Positions 5,947 through 14,700 of a DNA stretch of 16,066 bases are shown here, one piece after another (position 1 is the first letter of the stretch; each line of letters starts with the position of its first letter). The stretch spans positions 1 through 16,066 of the forward strand of contig JAGKWN010000096.1 in the NCBI GenBank assembly GCA_021151805.1, written 5' to 3'. This stretch comes from Cytophagaceae bacterium (GTDB lineage Bacteria; Bacteroidota; Bacteroidia; Cytophagales; Cytophagaceae). The position numbers and the translations under genes are program-made. The notes beneath the pieces are model-generated. The model was given only the letters and a program-made list of their open reading frames with translations, ran no database searches and was not told where the DNA came from.

Positions 5947-6168
5947 TTAATTGTTGTATGGCAAAGACCATTCAAAGCAGCGCACAATTTTATTTTTCTT
6001 ATAATCCTGAATTAAGATATCGGGATTAAGATTTAACAAATCGAATGCAGAATCTGATTTAGAGAAAAAACTAATCATATAGTTATTTCCTTTTAAATCC
6101 TCCTTGATCTGCTTCTGAAGTTTCTTGTCGTCTTCCTGGACAAAAACTTTATAGTGTGGCTTTTTCAT
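5947..6168 (-). CDS. Truncated receiver-like (REC) protein
   Basis: The 73 residues follow the first half of a response-regulator receiver domain. There is a beta strand YKVFV ending in acidic residues E12-D13-D14, a helix of charged residues, a segment like a second strand and helix (ISFFSKSDSAFDLL), and then NPDILIQDY with D55 where the phosphoacceptor sits. The usual MP..G loop, the conserved Thr/Ser and the Lys are missing because the frame stops soon after. The sequence downstream shows no frame that continues the domain. It is either a decayed response-regulator gene or a small pseudo-receiver. It lies opposite to kinases 2 and 3, so a link to them is possible. Translation is unproven. 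Confidence 0.5.
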   Translation of the reverse strand: MKKPHYKVFVQEDDKKLQKQIKEDLKGNNYMISFFSKSDSAFDLLNLNPDILIQDYKKNKIVRCFEWSLPYNN

Positions 6169-6360
6169 ATTGGTAATATTTACGGTTCTTATTATATAAA
6201 GTTATATAATTCAATAAGATGAATATTTACAGAATTTTAGTAAATAGTTGTATGATGGCCACAACGCGGCTTTATGCTCCTTGAAAGCTGTTTTTTCCGT
6301 ATTGGTAAGCAGCATTTAAATACTTAAAACAGATCGTATTTTTCAGATGCATCTCGATTG

Positions 6361-6411
6361 GCCTGATACAAAAATGTACAACATGGGATTTTGGTGCAAT
6401 TTGTATCAGGC
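6361..6411. repeat. Perfect 12-bp inverted repeat overlapping the kinase 3 promoter
   Basis: GCCTGATACAAA (6361-6372) and TTTGTATCAGGC (6400-6411) are exact inverse complements separated by 27 nt. The right arm contains the TTG that best fits the -33 element of the promoter below. This placement suggests an operator for a dimeric or looping regulator. It has no T tract and is not a terminator. The rest of the 6169-6454 gap holds nothing else I can name. Confidence 0.7.
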
Positions 6412-6433
6412 TTCGTCTAAATGTTTATATTTG
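6401..6433 (+). promoter_or_regulatory. Bacteroidota-type promoter for kinase 3
   Basis: TTG at 6401-6403 and TATATTTG at 6426-6433 are separated by 22 nt and match the TTG...TAnnTTTG pattern of Bacteroidota sigma-A promoters. A transcript would start near 6440, giving a leader of about 15 nt before the ATG at 6455. Kinase 3 is thus transcribed separately from kinases 1 and 2. Confidence 0.65.
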
Positions 6434-6454
6434 ATATACTAAGATCTATTCCGC

Positions 6455-7978
6455 ATGGATTCAAGCATAGAAGATTTACATAAGGAAATTGCGAGATTAA
6501 AAGAAGAGATAAGCTTGCTGAAAGAGCCTGCGAACTTAAGAGCCTATAAACTTCTTTTGGAATCATTGCCGGATACCATTATGCAGGTAGATGCGCAGTA
6601 TAGAATTGTTGTGATTCATTTGCCTGACTGTCCGGTTGAGCAAATGGATGCGCTAAAGGGATTGGACGTATTTGCTGTTACACCTAAATCTGTGCATGCT
6701 AAATTGAAAGATGCGCTTGAGAAAATTTTTTCAACGGGCGAAAGTGTTGTATATGAATCGGAAGGTTATGTAACGGATGCATACCGTTATTACATCAATC
6801 ATGTTTCTGCTATTAAAAACGAACGGGGAGAGACAGATTTCGCGTATTTTGTTTGCAGAGAAATTACCGTGCAGAAAGTAGCACACATGCAGGCCGTAGA
6901 AAGTGAGCAAAAACTTACCGCACTCTTTGAAGGGTCTTCCCAGATCATTTCCCTGTTTGATAAAGACAGCCGCTTTATCTGGTATAATAAAACTGCATAT
7001 GAAAAGAGCATTTTTTTATTTGGAAAATATATTGCCGTTGGCGAACGCTTTGATCAGTTTCTGAAAGAAGAATTCAGAGCCGGGTTCAATGAAAATTTTC
7101 AAAAAGTATTGAACGGTGAAATTATCACTTATAACCGGGAGTATGTATATGAAGGCAAACCATATTTTCTGGAAATCATGCTGCAGCCGGTTTATCAAAA
7201 TAAAGAATTAATAGGTGTTTCACTGACCGGTAAAAATAACACCGAACGCATGGAATATGAAAGCCGGCTTGAGAAGGCGAATAAAGAACTGATACAGCAG
7301 AATGAGCAGCTGAACCAGTATTCATATATTATTTCACATAACCTGCGCGCACCTATTGTAACCTTGTTAGGACTGATTTCCATTTTTAACCAGGTTAAAA
7401 ATAATCCGGATGAAATCGATGCAATTGTTGCACATATTACTAAATCTGCAAATCATTTAGATACCGTAATTAAAGATCTGAATCATGTATTGACGGTTAA
7501 TGATAAAAAGTCTGTCATGACAGACGTGCAGCTGGATGCGGAGTTTGATATTGTTCGTTTTCTATTGAAAAATGAAATTGAATTATCGGAAGCAGTGATC
7601 ACGTATGATTTTTCAAACTACCCCGTGATCCATTCCATTAAAAGTTATATTCATAATATTTTATATAATCTTTTATCAAATTCTTTAAAGTATAAGAAGG
7701 CAAATGCTGCACCTTATATTACGGTGTCGAGTTATAAGCATCCGTCAGGTATGGTTTGTATTGAATTCTCTGACCAGGGAATTGGTGTTGACCTGGAAAA
7801 GTTCAGTGATAAATTATTTGGATTCTATAAACGGTTTCATACCCATGTTGAAGGTAAAGGACTTGGACTGCATTTAATTAAAAAACAAATTGACTCCCTG
7901 GATGGCCGTATTGAAGTTGAAAGCGTAGTGGGTCAGGGAACCACATTTAAAGTATTGCTTCCTGAAGAGAAATTATAA
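6455..7978 (+). CDS. PAS-PAS sensor histidine kinase (paralog 3)
   Basis: This 507-residue soluble kinase shares the plan of the other two: a short coiled coil (about 1-25), two PAS domains (about 30-142 and 150-265), a coiled linker, then H295 in YSYIISHNLRAPIV. The ATPase domain has an N box (NLLSNS, N409), a G1 box (DQGIG, D440, with Gln where the paralogs have Asn), an F box (FGFYKRFH) and a G2 box (EGKGLGL). It is the most diverged of the three in the H-box (RAP, not RGP), N box and G1 box. It has its own promoter with an overlapping inverted repeat and stands alone after a strong terminator. The partner regulator and the ligand are unknown. Confidence 0.9.
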   Translation: MDSSIEDLHKEIARLKEEISLLKEPANLRAYKLLLESLPDTIMQVDAQYRIVVIHLPDCPVEQMDALKGLDVFAVTPKSVHAKLKDALEKIFSTGESVVYESEGYVTDAYRYYINHVSAIKNERGETDFAYFVCREITVQKVAHMQAVESEQKLTALFEGSSQIISLFDKDSRFIWYNKTAYEKSIFLFGKYIAVGERFDQFLKEEFRAGFNENFQKVLNGEIITYNREYVYEGKPYFLEIMLQPVYQNKELIGVSLTGKNNTERMEYESRLEKANKELIQQNEQLNQYSYIISHNLRAPIVTLLGLISIFNQVKNNPDEIDAIVAHITKSANHLDTVIKDLNHVLTVNDKKSVMTDVQLDAEFDIVRFLLKNEIELSEAVITYDFSNYPVIHSIKSYIHNILYNLLSNSLKYKKANAAPYITVSSYKHPSGMVCIEFSDQGIGVDLEKFSDKLFGFYKRFHTHVEGKGLGLHLIKKQIDSLDGRIEVESVVGQGTTFKVLLPEEKL

Positions 7979-8117
7979 AGATGTTACAACAATAGTCTTT
8001 CAAGCTCCGAAAAGACCGTTTATTTTTAATAGGTCCATCCACACAGAAATATTTTTATACCCGGGCAACCGTATTTACAAAATGCCTGTCTTGCTCATAC
8101 AACCAAAATTATTTTGT

Positions 8118-9731
8118 ATGAAACTTTTCTATCAAACACTTTTAACACTCTTCATGGGAATATTTCTTCTCATTGGTCCTGCTCAGGCAGATTGCTGCAA
8201 TGCTGGTTTTTCCAGCTCCCGGTTAGGTCAATATGCTGGCCTGTATACATATCAATTTGAAATGAATGATTCTGCAGGAACAGATATTCAATTTGTGCAA
8301 TGGGCCTTTGGTGATGGCCTGTATTCAACTGAAAGAAGTCCTTTACATTCATATAACTCTACAGGTGAGTACGCTGTTACACTTACTGTATTTAAAAAGA
8401 TGATCAATGGAATTCAGCAAAGCTGCTCCGAAACGCGCATACTGCGTGTGGATGGCAACTGCTCTAATTTCATTTATTTCCAATCAAATAAAAATGTTTC
8501 CTTCCTACAGACTGCAGCTTTTGATATTGATTCTGCATCTGTATGGGCTACATCCAGAACATTCTTATGGACTTTCGGCGACGGACAAACATCGAACGAA
8601 CTGAATCCTATCCATACGTACAACAGAGAAGGTACCTATACGGCTTGTTTGTATCAGTACAGAAATGATTCTGCTTTTGTAGATTCATGCTATGTATGTA
8701 AAACATTTGTTGTACAGGATACAACCAAGCCTGTAGCTTGTAATGCGAACTTCTCTTACCAACTTAGAGATTCTCTTGTGTTTGCATATGCTTCAGATAC
8801 GCTGCATGAATCTTACTGGTGGGTATCAAATGATAGCAGCAAACGTTACGGAAATAATGCCGTTTATCCGATTGTACGCAACGAAGCGCTTACCATATGC
8901 CATCGTACGTATGCAGGTGGGCCCGATTCTACTCAATATTGCGAATCATGTCAAACCATTAACAATACAATCCCAGTAGATACAATACCTACAATATGTA
9001 ATGCTGATTTCTATTATATCGTAAACGGTTCTGCTGTTGAATTGCATGCAGCAGATACCGCAGCATATTCATACTGGTCGTTGAGAATAAATGGTAATGA
9101 CCAGCTTGGGTATCATGGTAGTAATGTTGTAGCCTTTATGCCAGCTGATGCGAACGTGAGCGTTTGTCATTATCAATACCGAAGCGGAGCAAATGACAGT
9201 TGCTTTGTTTGTAAAACGATTCTGGGTTCTATTGATAGCACCAAAGTATGTTCTTCAGAATTTAATTATTCTGTAAGCGGAAACACCATTTCTTTCACGC
9301 CGGATTCATTATCGTATAACAGCATTCACCATTGGGATTTCGGAGACGGAAGCTATTCAAATGATTCTTTACAGGTGAACCATACATTTGATACCCCGGG
9401 AATCAAACGCATTTGCCATACTACATTGAATAGAAATTACGCTATGCAAGTGATCGATAGCTGTACAACGTGTAAAGATATTCAGATTGAAGCAGCTGAA
9501 GTATCGGTTCATCCGAACCCTGCGGTGCAGCATGTAAACTTCAAATCGAAAGATGGGGTGTTTGCTTCAATTGTGATCTATAATGTTAATGGTTTAGAAG
9601 TAAAAAATATTTCCGATATCCATTCAAATAAATGCCAGGTGAGTGTTTCGGATCTGCCGAAAGGAATGTATTACGCATCTATTATATTAACTGATGGCCG
9701 CGTAAACAGATCCACAATTGTAGTTCAGTAA
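8118..9731 (+). CDS. Secreted PKD-repeat protein with T9SS sorting domain
   Basis: I chose the ATG at 8118 over an in-frame ATG 36 bp upstream because it begins a normal signal peptide (MKLFYQTLL, hydrophobic core, cleavage near AQA-D). The 537 residues hold five modules of roughly 80-100 residues, most opening with C-(N/S)-x-x-F and closing with a Cys motif such as SCxxCK. Modules 1, 2 and 5 carry the PKD signature (AFGDG near 63, TFGDG near 152, DFGDG near 407). Modules 3 and 4 lack it. The last 75 or so residues, from VHPNPAVQ to TIVVQ, form a type A T9SS C-terminal sorting domain, so the protein should cross the outer membrane and be anchored or released at the cell surface. No catalytic domain is visible. 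It may be an adhesin or a structural surface protein. Confidence 0.88.
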   Translation: MKLFYQTLLTLFMGIFLLIGPAQADCCNAGFSSSRLGQYAGLYTYQFEMNDSAGTDIQFVQWAFGDGLYSTERSPLHSYNSTGEYAVTLTVFKKMINGIQQSCSETRILRVDGNCSNFIYFQSNKNVSFLQTAAFDIDSASVWATSRTFLWTFGDGQTSNELNPIHTYNREGTYTACLYQYRNDSAFVDSCYVCKTFVVQDTTKPVACNANFSYQLRDSLVFAYASDTLHESYWWVSNDSSKRYGNNAVYPIVRNEALTICHRTYAGGPDSTQYCESCQTINNTIPVDTIPTICNADFYYIVNGSAVELHAADTAAYSYWSLRINGNDQLGYHGSNVVAFMPADANVSVCHYQYRSGANDSCFVCKTILGSIDSTKVCSSEFNYSVSGNTISFTPDSLSYNSIHHWDFGDGSYSNDSLQVNHTFDTPGIKRICHTTLNRNYAMQVIDSCTTCKDIQIEAAEVSVHPNPAVQHVNFKSKDGVFASIVIYNVNGLEVKNISDIHSNKCQVSVSDLPKGMYYASIILTDGRVNRSTIVVQ

Positions 9732-9753
9732 ATTTTTTGACTTATTTTTTTTC

Positions 9754-9781
9754 AGTCCCGCCTCACTGGCGGGACTTTTTT
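9754..9781 (+). terminator. Strong Rho-independent terminator after PKD protein
   Basis: A perfect 9-bp GC-rich stem AGTCCCGCC/GGCGGGACT (9754-9762 with 9768-9776) closes the loop TCACT and runs into a T tract. It lies about 22 nt after the stop codon. Confidence 0.93.
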
Positions 9782-9807
9782 ATTTGTATTAAGTGATAGG
9801 ACCGGTA

Positions 9808-9839
9808 TTTGCAGATTGCCAGGCATCTTTGTATCTTTG
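9808..9839 (+). promoter_or_regulatory. Bacteroidota-type promoter for the ABC-F gene
   Basis: TTTG at 9808-9811, a 20-nt spacer and TATCTTTG at 9832-9839 are an excellent match to the TTTG...TAnnTTTG consensus. Transcription should begin near 9846, leaving an unusually long leader of about 140 nt before the ATG at 9988. Confidence 0.75.
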
Positions 9840-9845
9840 TAGTAC

Positions 9846-9987
9846 AATTCAGCGTTTATATAAATGCTGCATGTTGGCTAAACAAGTCCCATAACCCACA
9901 CAATATGTAATACCCGATTTCTTTCAGAATAATCTTCGTGCTCAATTGCAGCACATTTAAATTATTTAGTTTTTAAAGAAAGAAATC
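9846..9987 (+). promoter_or_regulatory. Structured leader of the ABC-F gene with five-codon ORF
   Basis: The leader contains an ORF encoding MLHVG with a TAA stop (9864-9881). GATTTCTTTC at 9916-9925 is the exact inverse complement of GAAAGAAATC at 9978-9987, which ends directly before the main start codon. Pairing would hide the initiation region. Two further pairings exclude each other: TGCTGCA inside the small ORF (9865-9871) can pair with TGCAGCA (9947-9953), while GTGCT (9938-9942) can pair with AGCAC (9950-9954). Some antibiotic-resistance ABC-F genes are controlled by ribosome stalling in leader ORFs, and this layout would suit that. It is an inference from pairing by eye only; no T tract indicates transcription attenuation. 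Confidence 0.5.
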
Positions 9988-11583
9988 ATGCTGACTATTC
10001 AGGGGATTACACATACCCATGCCAATAAAGATGTGCTGTTTGATCAGCTGCATCTTGCACTCAATAAAAAAGAAAAAGTAGCCCTTGTGGGTAATAACGG
10101 CTCCGGTAAATCTACCTTGCTGAAAATTATTTCCGGTCATTTAAAACCGACGAGCGGCAGTGTGTCTGTTGATTCAATGCCCTATTACATTCCGCAGTTA
10201 ACGGGACAATGCGACGCCCTCATGGTTGCAGAAGTATTGCAGGTTTCCGGGAAACTGGAAGCGCTAAGAAAAATACTTGCCGGAGCAGGAACAGAAGAAG
10301 AACTGACAATACTTGCCGATGACTGGTCTATTGAAGAACGCTGCCAAGAAGCTCTGTCATATTGGGGATTGAAAGATATAGACCTGATGCAGGAAATGGC
10401 TACGTTGAGCGGCGGACAAAAAACAAAAGTTTTTCTGGCAGGCATTGCTGTTCATAAACCGGAATTTATTCTGATGGATGAACCCAGCAACCACCTGGAT
10501 CAGCAGAGCCGGGAAGTGTTGTATGAATGGATACAAACAACAAATGCTACTCTCATTGTTGTGAGCCACGACCGGATGCTGTTGAATTTACTTTCAGCAA
10601 CATTAGAATTGACAAGCAATGGAATAGCGATTTATGGCGGCAATTATGATTTTTATGCGCAACAGAAAGGTATAGAAAACAATGCGCTGCAGCTGGATAT
10701 CAAAAACAAGGAACGCAGCTTGCGGAAAGCAAAAGAAGTCGAACGTGAAACAATGGAGCGCCAGCAGAAGCTGGATGCCCGCGGAAAGAAAAAGCAGGAA
10801 AAGGCCGGGCTGCCTACAATCTCGATGAAGACGTTCAAAAACAATGCTGAAAAAAGTACGGCCCGAATGAAGGATATTCATACAGAAAAAATTCAGTTGG
10901 TTGCTCATGAACTAACAAAATTGCGAAACGAATTACCGGATGCAGATAAAATCAAATTCAGTTTTGATCAATCCCGTTTGCATAAGGGCAAGGTGTTGAT
11001 CAGCGCCAGTGGAATCAATATGCTATATGCTGAAAAGCCTCTTTGGTCAGAACCGTTAACACTGGAAATAATGAGTGGTACGCGCATTGCTTTAAAAGGG
11101 AATAACGGATCTGGGAAAACAACATTAGTGAAAATTATTCTCGAACAACTGTTGCCAAATGCAGGAACTGTTTACAGGCGTGCGGACCGGATCATGTATA
11201 TCGACCAGGAATATTCTATCATAAACAATGCACTGAGTGTTTATGAGCAGGCCTTACGTTTCAATACTTCAGGCTTACAGGAGCATGAGCTTAAAATTCG
11301 GTTAAATCGTTTTTTGTTTCAGAAAGACACTTGGGATAAAAGTTGTGCCGTGTTAAGCGGAGGTGAACGCATGCGCTTGTTGCTCTGTTGTCTGACCATA
11401 GCAGGGGATGGGCCGGATATGATTATCCTGGATGAACCAACCAATAACCTGGATCTGCAGAATATTGATATATTGACCACGGCCCTTCATGCATACAAAG
11501 GCACCTTGCTTGTGATTTCGCATGATACATATTTTTTGAAACAGATCGGCGTAGAAGAAGTAATTGAACTGGAAAAAAGTTGA
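9988..11583 (+). CDS. ABC-F family ribosome-associated ATPase
   Basis: The 531-residue protein holds two ATP-binding cassettes and no membrane segment, the hallmark of ABC-F. Cassette 1 has Walker A GNNGSGKST (35-43), signature LSGGQ (140-144) and Walker B ILMDEPSNHLD with E165. Cassette 2 has GNNGSGKTT (371-379), LSGGE (456-460) and MIILDEPTNNLD with E483. A charged helical linker of about 100 residues (roughly 228-335) joins them, corresponding to the P-site tRNA interaction region. Members bind the ribosomal E site and either act as translation factors or protect against antibiotics. The subfamily cannot be fixed by eye. It is monocistronic with its own promoter and a structured leader, which would suit an inducible gene. 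Confidence 0.92.
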   Translation: MLTIQGITHTHANKDVLFDQLHLALNKKEKVALVGNNGSGKSTLLKIISGHLKPTSGSVSVDSMPYYIPQLTGQCDALMVAEVLQVSGKLEALRKILAGAGTEEELTILADDWSIEERCQEALSYWGLKDIDLMQEMATLSGGQKTKVFLAGIAVHKPEFILMDEPSNHLDQQSREVLYEWIQTTNATLIVVSHDRMLLNLLSATLELTSNGIAIYGGNYDFYAQQKGIENNALQLDIKNKERSLRKAKEVERETMERQQKLDARGKKKQEKAGLPTISMKTFKNNAEKSTARMKDIHTEKIQLVAHELTKLRNELPDADKIKFSFDQSRLHKGKVLISASGINMLYAEKPLWSEPLTLEIMSGTRIALKGNNGSGKTTLVKIILEQLLPNAGTVYRRADRIMYIDQEYSIINNALSVYEQALRFNTSGLQEHELKIRLNRFLFQKDTWDKSCAVLSGGERMRLLLCCLTIAGDGPDMIILDEPTNNLDLQNIDILTTALHAYKGTLLVISHDTYFLKQIGVEEVIELEKS

Positions 11584-11688
11584 AAGGAAATATAAGGATA
11601 TCATCGTTGCAGCTTAAATCGTAACGTTCATTTACGCCGCGTGCAGGCTTTATGCGTTTGAACATTTATTTGAAGGAATGGCATATTG

Positions 11689-11758
11689 TAACTCATCCAG
11701 AATTGAGTTATCTTGGTTGCTTGAATTTTAATTCTGCCCGGCTGTTTTTAGGCAGAAT
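11689..11758 (+). repeat. Two inverted repeats upstream of the large secreted protein gene
   Basis: The 203-bp gap after the ABC-F gene holds two perfect hairpins: TAACTCA/TGAGTTA (11689-11695 with 11704-11710, 8-nt loop) and ATTCTGCC/GGCAGAAT (11731-11738 with 11751-11758, 12-nt loop). Neither is followed by a T tract, so neither is a convincing terminator. They may be operators or mRNA leader structures for the gene at 11793. No exact TAnnTTTG promoter was seen in the gap. Confidence 0.45.
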
Positions 11759-11792
11759 GATCTGAACCAATTTTACTATAACCGATTTGTTT

Positions 11793-14700
11793 ATGACTAA
11801 TCTTTTACGCTATGCAGCCATGCTACTTTGTTTAGCATGCATGCCAATTTTCACCCAAGCACAATGTACAGTCAATGCCGGAGTCGATGTTGGCAAGTGT
11901 AATTATGTTATGGATTCCATTCAATTGTTTGGGTCTGTTACTGGCAACTTTACTACCTACAGCTGGACTTCAACTGGTAATGGTGTATTTCAAAATACAA
12001 CTACGTTGAATCCGTATTATTTTCCCACTACTGCTGACTATTCGAAAGATTCAATCATTATTACTTTAACGGCAACCGGTGGCTCATGCGGAACAATGAG
12101 TGATGTTAAAAAAGTGTCTCTGTATAAAAGACCAACGGTTGTTTTGCAGAATGAGTTTACTGTTTGCGGGTCTCAGATTCCGTTAACCTCTACGGTAACC
12201 GGAGCAGCAAACTTACAATGGTATACCATGGTTGGTACGGGAACATTTTCATCATCAACTTCGCCTAACCCTACCTATACTGCTTCGGCTGCGGATATTA
12301 CAAGAGGGTATGTCATGGTTCGATTGAAAGCATCAACAATCTATACAGGATGTGCGCATGAAGATACCGTAAAGGTAAACATAGGGTCAACTGCTACTGT
12401 AGATGCCGGTGCAGATAAAACGATTTGCGCAACACAGGGTACACAAACGTATTGCACCGGTTCAGGAACAGGCTTTACTACTTATGTATGGTCGACATCC
12501 GGAACAGGCACATTTTCCAGTCCGACATCTTTAGCATCTGTCTATAATTTCTCAGCAGCAGATATTGCTGCAGGAAGTGTTACGCTAACACTTACCGGAA
12601 GTAGTTCAACATGCAGTCAGCTATCAGATGCACTTGTAATTAATTTATTACAGACTCCTTCTGTGAATGCCGGCCCAGACCAGAATGTTTGCGGAAACAC
12701 TGTAGCCCTTAATGGAACTGTTTCTCCAACTTCAGGAGTAACCGTGAAATGGACGAGTCCATTTGGTTCAGGTTCATTCAATAACACGAATATATTAGCT
12801 CCTGTATATACATTTTCAGCAGCTGATGTTACCCAAGGTTATGTATTTTTAGACCTGCAGGCAACAAGTACAAACGGTTGTGTGTTTGATGATACCATAA
12901 AAGTGTATACAGATGCAACGGCATCTATAGATGCAGGGGCAGACCAGACAATCTGTAGTAACGCTATTTATTTAAACGGAACAGTAACAGGTAGCTATAC
13001 ATCATATGCATGGACATCGTCCGGTTCTGGTACATTTGCTAACCCGTTAATACTTACTGCACCCTATTATTTCTCTGCGGCAGACATTGTAGCAGGTAGT
13101 GTTACGCTTACACTTACTGGAACAAGTTCTTGCGGTACAGTATCAGATGAGCTGGTTGTTGCCATTGCAACTACACCCACTGTTAATGCAGGTGTAGAAC
13201 AAAGTGTTTGCGGTACTACCGTAGCATTGAATGGAACGGTTAATCCGTCTTCAGGAGTAACCGTGCAGTGGGTAGCTGATCTTGGTACCGGAACGTTTAG
13301 CAATACCACCACAAAAGCGACTGTATATACAGCTAGTGCTGCAGACCTTACAAAAGGTTTTGCACTTATTACTCTTTTTGCTACTACTTCAGCCGGTTGT
13401 ATGGCTGTAGATACGGTAAGGTTAGACTTCAATAAAACGCCAGAGGTATTTGCCGGTGCGTATCAGTTGTCGTGCAGCAATACGGTGAATGTGCATGGAT
13501 ATGCAGCATATGCAACATCCAAAACATGGACAAGCAGTGGCACAGGTTCATTTGTAAATACAACGAAAGATTCAACCATTTATACAGCTTCCATCGCAGA
13601 TATTGCGGCGGGTAAGGTAGTACTTACCTATACAGGTGTGAATGCCTGCGGAACAGCAAGCAGTAATACAGAGGTGCTTTTCCTTACATCAACAGCTGTA
13701 TCCGTAAATGCAGGACTTGATGTTACTGTTTGCGGCAGAGATACGGTGCAGCTTGCAGGTACAGTGTCAAATGTTTCCGGTGGCAGCTGGTCTACAAATG
13801 GTTCAGGTTATTTCATCTATTCCCCTTCGCATTTGGCAAACCTATACGTACTTTCAACTGCCGACAAGGCTTCAGGAAGTGTTACATTTACATTGACTTC
13901 TTATGGTAATGGTGGGTGCAATCCGGTATCGGATACAAAAGTGGTAACCATTCCTGCCGGTTCATTGCCAAATGTATATGCTGGTCCGGATCAGGTATCG
14001 TCTATATCTACATCATTGAATGCATCGGTAAGCAATGCTGTTTCTCAATTATGGGAGACATCCGGAACTGGATTATTTGCTCCTTCTCCTACAGCTTTAA
14101 ATGCTTCTTATATTCCGTCTGTACAGGATATTGCTGCCGGCAGTGTTGTACTTACACTTGTAGCAACAGGTACCTGCGGCGAAGCATCAGACGCATTGAC
14201 TTTATATACGGCAATACCATGTGCAATAACAGGAAAGATAAAGGCTGGAGCCAATACACTTGATCGTGGGTTTGTTTATTTATTTGTAAAAAGCCAGGGC
14301 ATGTTAAAACTTGTTGGTATAGACTCATTAAAACCATCGGATAATGGCGCATATGAATTCCCTTCTGTAGCAAGCGGTAGTTACCTTATGTTTGCGGTGC
14401 CTTCAACAGCTTCTGCTTATTCCACAACTTATCTGGCAACTTATTATGGAAACTTGAATCCTATTAGCTGGTCAGATGCACAGAGCATAGAAATTGTGAA
14501 TGGATCTGCTTCACAAACACTTAATCTTAACCTTGCAAGTTTTGTAAGTGCTAAGCCTAATTGGAATACAGGAAAGGATACTATTTCCGGAACAATATTC
14601 TATAACATTGCGCTGCCTGCAATGAGACTGGCAGATGAAACAGGTAATTCACTTGCTGATGCCGTAGTATATTTAAAAACGGTTGAGGGTGGACACATCA

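Noticed and set aside
11601..11640. An ATCGTAA half-site near 11618 as a third ArsR operator
   Set aside because: Only one half matches and the partner half is missing, with no arsenic-related gene nearby.
11731..11758. Hairpin after the ABC-F gene taken as its terminator
   Set aside because: It lies about 150 nt beyond the stop and is not followed by a T tract, so I list it only as an inverted repeat.
13067..13432. A 121-codon open frame on the minus strand inside the repeat protein gene
   Set aside because: It lies fully inside a strongly supported repeat-protein gene, has low-complexity composition and no recognisable family; it follows from the codon pattern of the repeats.
11862..14219. 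CRISPR array suggested by the repeated DNA
   Set aside because: The repeats are coding, in frame, about 260 bp long and diverged; no short identical repeats with unique spacers are present in the window.
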